Shown here: piece by piece, positions 17,572 to 26,380 of the stretch | Layout of the letters: each line of letters opens with the position of its first letter | Position numbering within the stretch: position 1 is the stretch's first letter | Source of the DNA: Bifidobacterium longum subsp. infantis ATCC 15697 = JCM 1222 = DSM 20088 | GTDB taxonomy: Bacteria; Actinomycetota; Actinomycetes; Actinomycetales; Bifidobacteriaceae | DNA: 64,000 nt | Direction: 5' to 3' | Assembly: GCF_000269965.1 (NCBI RefSeq) | Contig: NC_017219.1 | Location: forward strand, 744,001-808,000 | Notes under the pieces: model-generated | The model's input: the letters and a program-made list of their open reading frames with translations, nothing else | Told to the model about the DNA's origin: nothing | The model's database searches: none | Made by a program: the position numbers and the translations under genes

Positions 17572-18060
17572 TCAAGGTCGGCGCCTGGGTCTTTTTCTAC
17601 GGACCTCCGCCACCTCCCGCATCAACGCGTTCTCCAACTCCAGCTCCTCGACCCTGCGACGCAAAGCCTCCGCGTCATCATCATCGGTTGCGGACGGCCG
17701 GCGACGGGGGTCCGCGGGCTTATTGCCCTGCGCGGCGTTCCCGTTTTGGGGCCGCAACGCGGCCATGCCGCCCTTGCGGTACGCCCTGACCCAGCCATGC
17801 ACCGCGCCGACGCCCGCGCCGAGCCGTTCGGCGGCCTGTTTCTGCTGTATGCCGCCCAGCACCGGTTCGATCGCCTTCAGCCGTGTCTCCAGGGGGATGA
17901 TGGGTTTGGCCATATGGCCAGCATACCGGGGATCCTTTGCCAGCCGGCGTTCCGGGCACTGCCTGGTCGGATAACCCAGGTGCTCCACCACCTGGGCCGT
18001 GGTCATCGGCGTGGTGAAATACAGGCCCACCGCACGCTCTCGTTCCTCAAGACTGAACAT
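17572..18060 (-). pseudogene. IS3-family OrfA (helix-turn-helix subunit), element incomplete
   Basis: The ATG at 18060 opens a 162-residue basic protein with two helix-turn-helix regions ([17 protein letters not shown] and [22 protein letters not shown]) and a C-terminal leucine-heptad segment ([22 protein letters not shown]), as in IS150-type OrfA. OrfB, the catalytic subunit, should follow but is absent: an IS256 remnant lies there instead. The frame itself looks intact but the element cannot move alone. Confidence 0.78.
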
Positions 18061-18080
18061 ACGAAAAACCTTTCGCTCAG

Positions 18081-18112
18081 TCTCCAAGAAAACGTTCGCA
18101 GCCCCTTATCCC
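18081..18112. repeat. Repeat copy A, probable IS3 end
   Basis: The 31 bases starting TCTCCAAGAAAACGTTCGCA recur with one change at 24171-24201, same orientation. The copy lies right upstream of the IS3-type OrfA start, so it is probably that element's terminus, reading TAAGGGGCTGCG on the other strand. Confidence 0.7.
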
Positions 18113-18128
18113 GCATTCGGCCTAACTT

Positions 18129-18420
18129 CTATTGAACAGACACACTTGCGATCGCATACCTGGCCATGACCTCCGTCTTGGTCATGCCGTTCTCGACGTG
18201 GTCGCGCGCGGCGGCGACCTTCGTCTCCCAGTCGTAGCGTCTGCCGCCGTTGCCTCCCATGACCGCCTCCTCGCCACCGGACCTGTACGTATGATCCATT
18301 TTTCCGCGGTCCGTCTGGGCATGGCAAGCCGTCTGGCGAGCGTGTCCCCGCCGGCTCCGGCCTTGATGGGTTCCAGCGCCTCGCGCCGGAACCCGTCGTC
18401 GTAGTGTTTCCTTCAATCCT
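18129..18420 (-). pseudogene. IS3-family OrfA remnant, frameshifted
   Basis: Two frames together spell an IS3-type OrfA: first HYDDGFRREALEPIKAG...LARRLAMPRRTAEKW, then, after a frameshift near 18300, GGEEAVMGGNGGRRYDWETKVAAARDHVENG and MTKTEVMARYAIAS, ending early at 18129. It belongs to another element than the OrfA at 17572-18060. Dead remnant. Confidence 0.7.
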
Positions 18421-18433
18421 CACGCATACGAAA

Positions 18434-18493
18434 GAACCGCACCTCCGATTATCGAATCTGAATTTCCTCAATCCAACAATCGGGGTGCGGTTC
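18434..18493. terminator. Hairpin terminator downstream of the GPH symporter gene (repeat family)
   Basis: Arms 18434-18450 and 18478-18493 (GAACCGCACC and GGTGCGGTTC at the base) pair almost perfectly; T-runs lie on both sides. It ends the minus-strand symporter transcript. A homologous hairpin sits at 24211-24265. Confidence 0.78.
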
Positions 18494-18541
18494 ATTTTTT
18501 ACCTACCACCTTCTTATATCAATCTTCAAGTGGAGAGGGAA

Positions 18542-20074
18542 TCACTTCTTGACGGAAGAGGTCTCCGGCCACAGGGATTCATAAGGATGTCCGGTCAGTT
18601 CCTCGCAGACCAGACGCGCCTCATCGGACACATCCTTCTTATCTCCGCCATTTTCAAGACGCTCGATTTCGCTCTTCAGTACGGCGTGCGTATCGGCATC
18701 GAGGTAGATGTGCCTGGAGAGCCACAGAGCATACGCAATCAGCATCACGGTGCCCAAGAAGAAGATGAGCGTGATACTGAAACGTACCTGAGCTGGGGTG
18801 GTCTCGTAGTTCTTCATAGTCGCGGAGTTATAGCCTGTGAACTCCAGTAGAATGCCGGCGATCCAAGTGGCGATTGCTCCAGTGGACTTACGGAAGAAGG
18901 TCATCACGGATGCGTACAGACCGGCACGGTCGCCACGCGTCATGATGTAATCAACATCCGGCATGAACGGGAACAGGTTCCAAGGGGTGAATTCCAGCAG
19001 GGCTCGACCGCACTGGTAGACTAGCGAAGCGATGATGAAAATCCAGAACGGGTTGTGAATATTCAGCAGGTAGACCGCGATGTAGACTACCATTGCCGCG
19101 ATGATGCTAATATAGCTCAGACGGAAAATGAACCTCGGGCCCTTCACCACCATGAGCTTCGTTGCGACGATGGTCACCGGAATACCGACGATGGATAGAG
19201 CTTGGAGCGTCCAAGGCCAGCTTTCTCCGGCACCGGTAATGCAGCACACAATGAAAGTCGGTAGCAAGGTGGAAAACAAATCTTTGCCGGTGAAGGACAA
19301 CAGGTACACCGCAAGATGGGTGCGGAATGCCTTGTTATGGAAGGTCTCTGCGTATTCGTGAATGGAATTCTTGATGAAGTCGCTGATCTTCACCTTAGGC
19401 TGGTTTGTATGTTCCTCAATGAACTCGTCGGTAATTGGGCGTTCCCAGGTGCCGAAGGTGGAGATGGCGATGGCGATGACGAACAGGATGGTCCAAGCGA
19501 TGCCTGCGACGAGGTATGCGTTGGGGTTGTTCGCCTGCTTAAGCACAGCAAGGATAATGAACACGATTGCAGTTCCGGTTGAGGAAATGACCATACGAGA
19601 ACCGGACAGCACGGTACGTTCCTTGTAATCGCGAGTCATTTCCGTAGGCAGGCACTCCCACGGGACGATCAGCATGGCGATGATGATCTCCATCGCGACA
19701 TAGACCGCAAGGTAGTACAGCCAGCTAGTGGACGAAATCCAGAATAGCGGGAACACACAGGTGAAGAGGATAAGACCTGTCACCAGGAAGAAATGACGGC
19801 GTCCGAACTTCTGTCCGAGCTTGGTCGTGTAGAAATTATCGGTGATGAGGCCAAGGAAAAGATTCCAGATGCAGTCCACGATACGGCCTGCTGCTGCGAT
19901 GCTGCCAGCGATGACGGGATTGAAACCCTGAGCCAGTGTCAGGTAGGCGAAGATAACGCCGGAGACGATATTGTTCCAGCCGCCGCCCATCAAGTCGAGC
20001 ATGCCGTAGTAAATTCCGCGTTTAATGTTAATTGGATGTGCCTTGTAAGGCCAATGTAAGGCGTTCGTTGCCAT
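18542..20074 (-). CDS. GPH-family sugar/glycoside:cation symporter
   Basis: A 510-residue, 12-helix transporter of the glycoside-pentoside-hexuronide family (MFS-related). Family marks include a GGGWNNIVSG first-helix region, FGRRHFFLVTG after helix 2-3, EMTRDYKERTVLSGSRM, and a hydrophilic C-terminal tail (ERLENGGDKKDV...CEELTGHPYESLWPE). It brings in a sugar or sugar acid with a cation. With a hexuronate operon 4 kb away on the same strand and two LacI regulators between, a uronide substrate is plausible, not proven. The 250-bp upstream region separates it from a divergent broken paralogue. More AT-rich than the left part of the window. Confidence 0.87.
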   Translation of the reverse strand: MATNALHWPYKAHPINIKRGIYYGMLDLMGGGWNNIVSGVIFAYLTLAQGFNPVIAGSIAAAGRIVDCIWNLFLGLITDNFYTTKLGQKFGRRHFFLVTGLILFTCVFPLFWISSTSWLYYLAVYVAMEIIIAMLIVPWECLPTEMTRDYKERTVLSGSRMVISSTGTAIVFIILAVLKQANNPNAYLVAGIAWTILFVIAIAISTFGTWERPITDEFIEEHTNQPKVKISDFIKNSIHEYAETFHNKAFRTHLAVYLLSFTGKDLFSTLLPTFIVCCITGAGESWPWTLQALSIVGIPVTIVATKLMVVKGPRFIFRLSYISIIAAMVVYIAVYLLNIHNPFWIFIIASLVYQCGRALLEFTPWNLFPFMPDVDYIMTRGDRAGLYASVMTFFRKSTGAIATWIAGILLEFTGYNSATMKNYETTPAQVRFSITLIFFLGTVMLIAYALWLSRHIYLDADTHAVLKSEIERLENGGDKKDVSDEARLVCEELTGHPYESLWPETSSVKK

Positions 20075-20323
20075 GTTTTTGTCTTTCTTTGTGTTGCACT
20101 ACCGTTTTTCTCGTCATCTTTGTGAGTTTTAAACGGCTGTGCGGAAAAGGTAACAACCACAATGTATATAAGGATGTGAACGCGTGAAAAGAATTGCCTT
20201 TTTTTGCAATGAATGTCAGATTAGAACAATTTGGCATATTCTTTGTGACTGCAGGACTGTGCAGTGTAAATGCTATTTTTAACGGCTGAAATAGCTCAAG
20301 GGCAGACGACCGGTTGAATTGAG

Positions 20324-20505
20324 GTGAACGGGTTGAACGAAACTGCCTTCGAACGTAGATTCCGTCGTGCTGATATGAAGGATTTGCCAACCATACTGAG
20401 GAATCACGAGCATGCACGTGAATTGATGGCCGCCAATGGCAATCCGACGCAATGGGGGCACACGTTCCCACGTGGAGAAGTGGTTCGTAACGACATCGCA
20501 AAGCG
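20324..20505 (+). pseudogene. GNAT acetyltransferase, N-terminal stump
   Basis: About 60 residues match the start of a GNAT N-acetyltransferase (RRADMKDLPTILRNHEHARELMAANGN...QWG). The frame then loses similarity near 20500 and passes into symporter-like sequence. The acetyl-CoA binding motif is absent. A deletion or recombination apparently joined this stump to the broken symporter gene. Confidence 0.6.
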
Positions 20506-21969
20506 GCGTACCCTTTCTTCGGCGGTGGCCAGCTCGCGCTGGTAGCCACCTATCTGGCCTTGTTCTGGACGCTTTTTGCGGAATGAACATCAGTATCGCG
20601 CAGGGAATCATCGGCACCAGCGCCATCATCAGCGCCATATCCGCGCTGATGTTCGGGGTGTTTGACGACAATCTATATCGATATCGGATAGGGCGTAGGT
20701 TCGGACGGCGTCATCTCATGTTGATGCTTATTGCGCCGTCGCTGCTCATCGGTGTATTGCTGTGGATTCCCGGATCGCCAGTGCCGCTGTACGCGTGCGT
20801 TTACGTGCTATGGGTGGTGCTGGCCTAGGCTTTTCAGGCGTGCTACAACCCGTTGCCTGGCGAAATGACGAAGGATTTCAGCCAGCGGACGAAGTTGTCG
20901 ACCACCAGAATGTTCATTTCCACTTCTGCCACCACTTTCATACCACTCGCCGGAAGCTGGGCGTTGTCGATATACGGTGAGACCAAGGCGACCGCTTACA
21001 TGGTAGTGGCCATAATCTCGACTTTGATGTTCTCCCGCGCCGTGGTGATTACCTGGAAACGCACGTGGGAGTTGACGCCCGATGAGGCCGGCTTTGGCGA
21101 ATACGCCAACGGCACGGTGCATGAGTCACATCTTGGACTGCGCGGTTGGATTCGCCGCGTGGCGCATGTGATGCGTGAGTATGCCACGACGTTGCGCATC
21201 CGCGAATTCCGCAAGCATCTGACGATTTTCCTGTTGGTACAGACATCCTCTGATGTCTTCGGTCAAACGTTCCTGTTTTTTGTTTTGTATGACTGGAATA
21301 AAACGGCGGCCTTTGCGTCGCTGCTGTTGGGTTGTTCCATCGTATCGTTGCCGTTTATGCCGGCATTCGGCAAAGCGGTGGTGAGATTCGGCGTGCGAAA
21401 GCTTTATGCGTTCGGCCTTTGCCGGAATGCTGCTTGGCGTGGTTTGGCTGGCATTGGCATGGATTCTGACGGGTGTTCTGCCCGTTGCAGCATGGATGGC
21501 GCTGTCCGTTATCGCATCGTTGTGGTTCCTTGTATTCAAGGCGCTTGTCGGATACCTGCCATGGACGGTATTGGTGTTCATGCCGGATATCGATCAGATT
21601 GTTACGCGTCGGTATCGTTCGGCCACTTTTTCCAGTGTACAGTCTTCCCTCCGACAGCTTGGTTCGGGCATCGTCACCATCGGCGTTGGAATGGTTCTCG
21701 CCATGGTCGGATTCGATTCCTCCCTTCCCCAGCAGTCGTGGAAGGCGTCGATTGGTGTGGCTGTGGTTATGTTGGGCTTTTGCACTGTCTCGATGATCGT
21801 GTGCTGGATTGTGTCGTCACGTCTGATAATCAACCAACAGACCGATCTTGATGTTTTGCATGAGGTCGAACGTTTGCGTGCCGGGGGAGACAAGGCTGAT
21901 GTTGATTCCTCTGTGCGGCGTACCGTGGAGCGGCTCACCGGTCTTCCATATGAGGAATGCTGGAAATAG
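20506..21969 (+). pseudogene. GPH-family symporter, broken paralogue
   Basis: Joined across frames this encodes a second GPH symporter: GGGQLALVATYLALFW, then IGRRFGRRHLMLM, NPLPGEMTKDFSQRTKL, FMPDIDQIVTRRYRSA and the tail GGDKADVD...ERLTGLPYEECWK, each matching the intact transporter at 18542-20074. Lesions: the N-terminus is replaced by a GNAT stump, a frameshift lies near 20575, an in-frame TAG at 20826-20828, and a frameshift near 21400. The final 190 residues are clean. Non-functional. Confidence 0.82.
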
Positions 21970-22073
21970 CATGAGGAAATAAAAGCCGATGCAAAATCGC
22001 CTACGTCATTTCATATTCAGCATTTCGAAAACTATACTGCAGGAGATGCGTTTACCTAACAGGGGAGGGCAGT

Positions 22074-23093
22074 ATGTCTAGGCGCAAAACATATCCCGGA
22101 ATTGTCGATGTCGCACGTGAGGCGCAGGTGTCTCCTTCAACTGTTTCGCGGACTTTCTCCCGACCTGGTTACGTCAGCAAAGCCACTGCGAAACGAATTT
22201 TCGATGCCGCGAACCGTCTCGGATACCGGTCTAAGGAGATCGCGCCCGTCACGACCCTCGAGGTCAAGCATCATCTTATTCTGCTCATTGTCTCCGATAT
22301 CAGCAATCCCGCGTTCGCGCAACTCATCCGCTGTATCCAGCATGAGTGCATGCGCGAGAACTACGGTCTGCTCATCGCCGACACGGAGGAGACCAAAATA
22401 AACGAGCGCGATAGTCTCCACGACTTCAACAATGTGGACGGCGTCGTGCTGGCGTCTTCCCGATTGAGTGACACCATGATTCGAAAATTCGCGCAACATC
22501 ACAAAGTGGTCATGGTCAACCGCGAGGTGCGTGGCATACCATCCGTAATACCGGATTACTCGTCCAGCTTCGAATCCATGGTCGACCGTCTCATCGCGCT
22601 CGGCCATACCAGCATCACTTATCTCACCGGGCCGGAAGCCTCTTGGGCGGAAGGCATGCGCTGGCGCACGCTATTCGACGTGTGCAAAAGGAAGAACATG
22701 CCTTTGAAACGTCTTCCGGGCAAGTACCCGACTCTCCAAGCCGGTCAGGAGGCGTTCCGGAAGTTCATGAAGCAGCCCAGTTCCACTGCGATAATTACCT
22801 ACAATGATCTGCAGGCAATGGGGTTCATCACCTCGGCGAGGCAGCACCACGTGGAAATCCCTGGGCGTTTTTCGGTGATCGGCATCGACGACACCCCGAA
22901 TTGCACGCTTATTTCCCCCTCGCTCAGCAGCATACACATCGACCGTCGCGAGGCGGGAAAAACCGCGACCGCCATCTTGTTCGGTATGGTGAACGGCCGG
23001 AATCAATCGAACGCGGGCAAACAGGGCCTTTGGGAAATACCTACCAGCTTCATAGAACGGGATAGTATCGGCATTCCGCTTGCGGATTGTTAG
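22074..23093 (+). CDS. LacI-family transcriptional regulator
   Basis: A 339-residue regulator: N-terminal helix-turn-helix (GIVDVAREAQVSPSTVSRTFSRPGYVS, residues about 9-35), hinge, and a periplasmic-binding-protein-like effector domain (LIVSDISNPAFAQLI; VIGIDDTPNCTLISPSLSSI). It probably represses the sugar transport or hexuronate genes nearby and responds to a sugar ligand. Preceded by AGGGGAGGG. It faces a paralogue of the same type across a 10-bp gap (convergent). The effector is not deducible. Confidence 0.88.
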   Translation: MSRRKTYPGIVDVAREAQVSPSTVSRTFSRPGYVSKATAKRIFDAANRLGYRSKEIAPVTTLEVKHHLILLIVSDISNPAFAQLIRCIQHECMRENYGLLIADTEETKINERDSLHDFNNVDGVVLASSRLSDTMIRKFAQHHKVVMVNREVRGIPSVIPDYSSSFESMVDRLIALGHTSITYLTGPEASWAEGMRWRTLFDVCKRKNMPLKRLPGKYPTLQAGQEAFRKFMKQPSSTAIITYNDLQAMGFITSARQHHVEIPGRFSVIGIDDTPNCTLISPSLSSIHIDRREAGKTATAILFGMVNGRNQSNAGKQGLWEIPTSFIERDSIGIPLADC

Positions 23094-23103
23094 CCCATAG
23101 CTT

Positions 23104-24117
23104 TCAATCTCGCCGGGGTCCGGTGCTGCCACGTGCGATGAAACGAGAGTCCAACATAATCGGTTTCAGCAATCGATGGAGGTTTCCTCCGCGCAGTCGA
23201 CTGACCAATTCATCCACCGCCATTTTCCCTATCGTCGCACGATCGATATGAATCGTCGACAATGTCGGATTGACGATTCCGCTGATGGGAATGTCGTCGA
23301 TTCCCACAACAGACACCTTTTCGGGGACTTCCATTCCGTATTCCTCCAGCGCGGCCATGAAGCCGACGGCCATGATGTCGTTATAGGCGATCACCGCAGA
23401 TGTGGCATGTTGCGAGAATTGTGGGAGACAGGCGAATCCTCCGCTGTAGGTGGGAGCGGAACATGGTATGCAGTTCAAAGCGATATCATTCTGTCGGCAT
23501 ATGCTGACCAGCGTCTCCTTCCTGACCATATTCTGCCATGAATCCGTTGGCCCTGATAAATAGGTTAGGGACTCATGCCCCAGGGAGCGCAACTCATGGA
23601 CGGCCTGTTCCAGACCCGTACGAGTATCCGCAATCACCGATTTGATGCCTTGTACCGCCCGGTTGATAAGCACCAAGGATTTTATCTTCGCCATCTTCTT
23701 GATATTCGCGTCGGACAATCGCGACGAGACGAGTATGACGCCGGCAACGTACGCCTCCATCAGACCCAACATAATACGTTCGATCGAGCTCATCTCTTGC
23801 GAGTCGATGATCATTATCGAATATCCGTACTTCCGACACTGCTGCTGGATGCTCTTCACGAATTCCGCGTATACCGGGTTTCCAACGTCGTTGATCACCA
23901 CGGCGATCAATTTGCTGGACTCGTCATGCGCGTATGCAGAACCTTTGCGCGGCACATAGCCGATTTCCTCCGCCACACGGTATATGGTCCTCAATGTATC
24001 GGCGTTGACGCGCTCAGGATGAGAAAAGGCTCGAGACACCGTGGCAACGGATATCCGAGCGGCTTTGGACACATCGCTCAGGCTAACGCGATGATGTGCC
24101 GGAAACTTATCATCCAC
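23104..24117 (-). CDS. LacI-family transcriptional regulator
   Basis: A 337-residue paralogue of the regulator at 22074-23093, on the opposite strand and end-to-end with it. The helix-turn-helix is SLSDVSKAARISVATVSRAFSHPERVN; the effector domain shows VVINDVGNPVYAEFV, VSSRLSDANIKKMA and VVGIDDIPISGIVNPTLSTIHID. It lies downstream of the gntK-gnd fusion on the same strand but behind a terminator, so it is likely transcribed separately. Probable regulator of the hexuronate operon; inference from position. Confidence 0.88.
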   Translation of the reverse strand: MDDKFPAHHRVSLSDVSKAARISVATVSRAFSHPERVNADTLRTIYRVAEEIGYVPRKGSAYAHDESSKLIAVVINDVGNPVYAEFVKSIQQQCRKYGYSIMIIDSQEMSSIERIMLGLMEAYVAGVILVSSRLSDANIKKMAKIKSLVLINRAVQGIKSVIADTRTGLEQAVHELRSLGHESLTYLSGPTDSWQNMVRKETLVSICRQNDIALNCIPCSAPTYSGGFACLPQFSQHATSAVIAYNDIMAVGFMAALEEYGMEVPEKVSVVGIDDIPISGIVNPTLSTIHIDRATIGKMAVDELVSRLRGGNLHRLLKPIMLDSRFIARGSTGPRRD

Positions 24118-24170
24118 AATTTCCCTTCCGATGATTTATCCCTTCACTTCGGTAGGGGGCTGCGTGATTA

Positions 24171-24201
24171 TCTCCAAGAAAACGTCCGCAGCCCCTTATC
24201 C
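24171..24201. repeat. Repeat copy B, solitary IS3-type end
   Basis: It differs in one base from 18081-18111, same orientation. No transposase gene adjoins this copy. A nearby GGGGGCTGCG (24155-24164) can pair with CGCAGCCCC inside the repeat, forming a hairpin. Confidence 0.68.
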
Positions 24202-24210
24202 ATAAAAGAA

Positions 24211-24265
24211 AACCGCATCTCGATTATCATCCGAATTTCTTCAGTCCGATAATCGGGGTACGGTT
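24211..24265 (-). terminator. Terminator of the hexuronate operon (repeat family)
   Basis: Arms 24211-24227 and 24249-24265 pair with two mismatches; on the minus strand the stem is followed by TTTTCTTTTA. The sequence is homologous to the hairpin at 18434-18493, so the two termination regions derive from one copy. Confidence 0.75.
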
Positions 24266-24296
24266 AAAAGCGTCAGCTTTTTATTTCCCTTTTACA

Positions 24297-26306
24297 TCAG
24301 GCCTGCTGCTCTTCCGGGCGGTTCTGCTCAGCCCACAGCTTGTGGAAGACGCCGGGCGTATCCACGCGACCATAGGTGTGAGCTCCGAAGAAGTCACGCT
24401 GTGCCTGGGTCAGTGCAGTAGGCAGACGCTTCGAACGCAGTCCGTCGTAGTACGCCAAGGAGCTGGAGAAGACAGGCGTCGGAATGCCTGCGTCGATGGC
24501 CGCCTTGATGACTCGACGCCAAGACTCCTGCGCGTCGGCAAGGAACTTGGCGAAGTACGGATCGAGCGCCAGTGCCGCAGGATGGCCGTTGGTGTAGGCG
24601 TCGGTAATGCGGTTGAGGAACTTCGCACGAATGATGCAGCCTCCACGCCAGATCTTGGCGACGGCTCCCAGGTCGATGTTCCAGCCATACTGCTTGGCGC
24701 CATCCTCGATCTCGTTGAGTCCCTGAGAATAGGCGATGATCTTGGAAGCGAGCAATGCGCGACGCACGTCTTCGATGAAGGTCGCCTGGTCCCCCACGGT
24801 GATGGCATTGTTGGGGCCTGCAGGCGCGCTGTCCTGCGCGGCTTGCCTCAGCTCAGGATGGCTCGACAGCGCACGCGCGAACACAGCCTCTCCGATGCCG
24901 GTGACAGGGGAACCGAACTCCAGTGCGGTCTGCACCGTCCACGTACCAGTGCCCTTCATACCTGCGCGATCGACGACGACATCGACGAACGGCTTGCCGG
25001 TACGCTCGTCCTTCTCATGAAGGATATCGGCGGTGATCTCAATCAGATAGGAATCAAGATCGCCCTTGTTCCAATCGGCGAACACATCGCCAATCGCCTC
25101 GGGGGAAAGTCCCAGACCGCGACGCAGAATGTCGTAGGCTTCGCCGATGACCTGCATGTCGGCGTATTCGATGCCGTTGTGCACCATCTTGACGAAATGT
25201 CCGGCGCCATCGGTGCCGATATGCGTGACGCAAGGCTCACCGTCGACCTTGGCAGCGATGGATTCAAGAATCGGACCAAGGGTCTTCCACGATTCGGCGG
25301 TGCCTCCCGGCATAAGGGAAGGACCGTTCAGAGCGCCTTCCTCGCCACCGGACACGCCGCAACCGACGAAGTGGAATCCAGCGGCGCGCACTTCCTTCTC
25401 ACGCTTGATGGTGTCCTTGAAGTAGGAGTTTCCACCGTCGACGATGATGTCGCCAGGCTCGAAGGCCTCTTCGAGCTGCTTGATCACGGCATCGGTCGGA
25501 GCTCCGGCCTTGACCATGATGATGGCGGTACGAGGACGTTGCAGGGAAGCGGCGAATTCCTCCATGGTCTTAGCAGGAATGAAATTGCCTTCGGTGCCGT
25601 GCTCGGCCAGCAGCTTTTCAGTACGCGAGTAATGGCGATTGAACAGTGCCACGGTGTTGCCGTGGTGGGCGAGATTGCGGGCCAGGTTGCTGCCCATTGC
25701 AGCGAGACCGATAACGCCGATGTTAGCTTGTGCTGTCATGATTGTATCCCCTTGCTGTTGCCGTTCGTTCAAATGAATGATATTGCTGAGAGCCAATCCC
25801 AATTGACTCAATGCCTCGTGGCATAGCACCTCTGGAGGCAAGTTGGAAATGAGCCGTATGCCGTGCTCATCAGCCTCGAGAGGCTCCAAAGTGTCAATCT
25901 GCGATTGCAGAAGCTCGACGGGCATGAAATGCTCACGCTGCGTCATACGTTCGGCGATATCGGTTTTATCGAGATCAAGCTCGACGAAAACGACTTGTGC
26001 GTTCGCCTCTCGTAGGATGTCGCGATATGCGCGTTTCAACGCGGAACAAGTGACGATGGTGTTGGCTCCCTTGCCTGCCTGCTCGGTGATCCAATCGCGT
26101 AGGCTGCGAAGCCAGGGCCAACGGTCCTCATCGGTCAGTGGATGACCAGAGGCCATTTTGTCGATATTGGCTTGGGGATGGAAATCGTCGGCTTCGGCAT
26201 ATGGCCATCCCAATTCGTTTACGAGTTCCTGAGCCATGGTCGTTTTACCGGTGCCTGTCACACCCATGACGATCAGACTGACGGGTTCGGCATTGGAATC
26301 AAGCAT
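24297..26306 (-). CDS. Fused gluconokinase and 6-phosphogluconate dehydrogenase
   Basis: One 669-codon frame holds two enzymes. Residues 1-189 are a GntK-type gluconokinase (P-loop MGVTGTGKTT at 14-23; DDFHP; CSALKRAYRD). From residue 190 (MTAQANIGVIGLAAMGSNLARN) follows a complete 480-residue decarboxylating 6-phosphogluconate dehydrogenase (NADP fold, GGNSYFKDT, KMVHNGIEYADMQ). Together they convert gluconate to ribulose-5-phosphate with CO2 and NADPH. The second ATG (25739) has AAGGGGAT 8 nt before it, so a separate Gnd may also be made. Last gene of the hexuronate operon, 74 nt after the mannonate dehydratase gene. Confidence 0.9.
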   Translation of the reverse strand: MLDSNAEPVSLIVMGVTGTGKTTMAQELVNELGWPYAEADDFHPQANIDKMASGHPLTDEDRWPWLRSLRDWITEQAGKGANTIVTCSALKRAYRDILREANAQVVFVELDLDKTDIAERMTQREHFMPVELLQSQIDTLEPLEADEHGIRLISNLPPEVLCHEALSQLGLALSNIIHLNERQQQGDTIMTAQANIGVIGLAAMGSNLARNLAHHGNTVALFNRHYSRTEKLLAEHGTEGNFIPAKTMEEFAASLQRPRTAIIMVKAGAPTDAVIKQLEEAFEPGDIIVDGGNSYFKDTIKREKEVRAAGFHFVGCGVSGGEEGALNGPSLMPGGTAESWKTLGPILESIAAKVDGEPCVTHIGTDGAGHFVKMVHNGIEYADMQVIGEAYDILRRGLGLSPEAIGDVFADWNKGDLDSYLIEITADILHEKDERTGKPFVDVVVDRAGMKGTGTWTVQTALEFGSPVTGIGEAVFARALSSHPELRQAAQDSAPAGPNNAITVGDQATFIEDVRRALLASKIIAYSQGLNEIEDGAKQYGWNIDLGAVAKIWRGGCIIRAKFLNRITDAYTNGHPAALALDPYFAKFLADAQESWRRVIKAAIDAGIPTPVFSSSLAYYDGLRSKRLPTALTQAQRDFFGAHTYGRVDTPGVFHKLWAEQNRPEEQQA

Positions 26307-26380
26307 GGATTCTCCTTGAATGGAAAGGGCGATCAGACCCGAATACGTTCCAATCGCCCGATAATGAATCGGTGGCTAAA

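Noticed and set aside
24155..24201. Hairpin at repeat copy B as a second terminator of the hexuronate operon
   Set aside because: The stem pairs GGGGCTGCG with CGCAGCCCC, but there is no T-run and the arms lie inside the IS-end repeat, so a repeat-derived structure is more likely.
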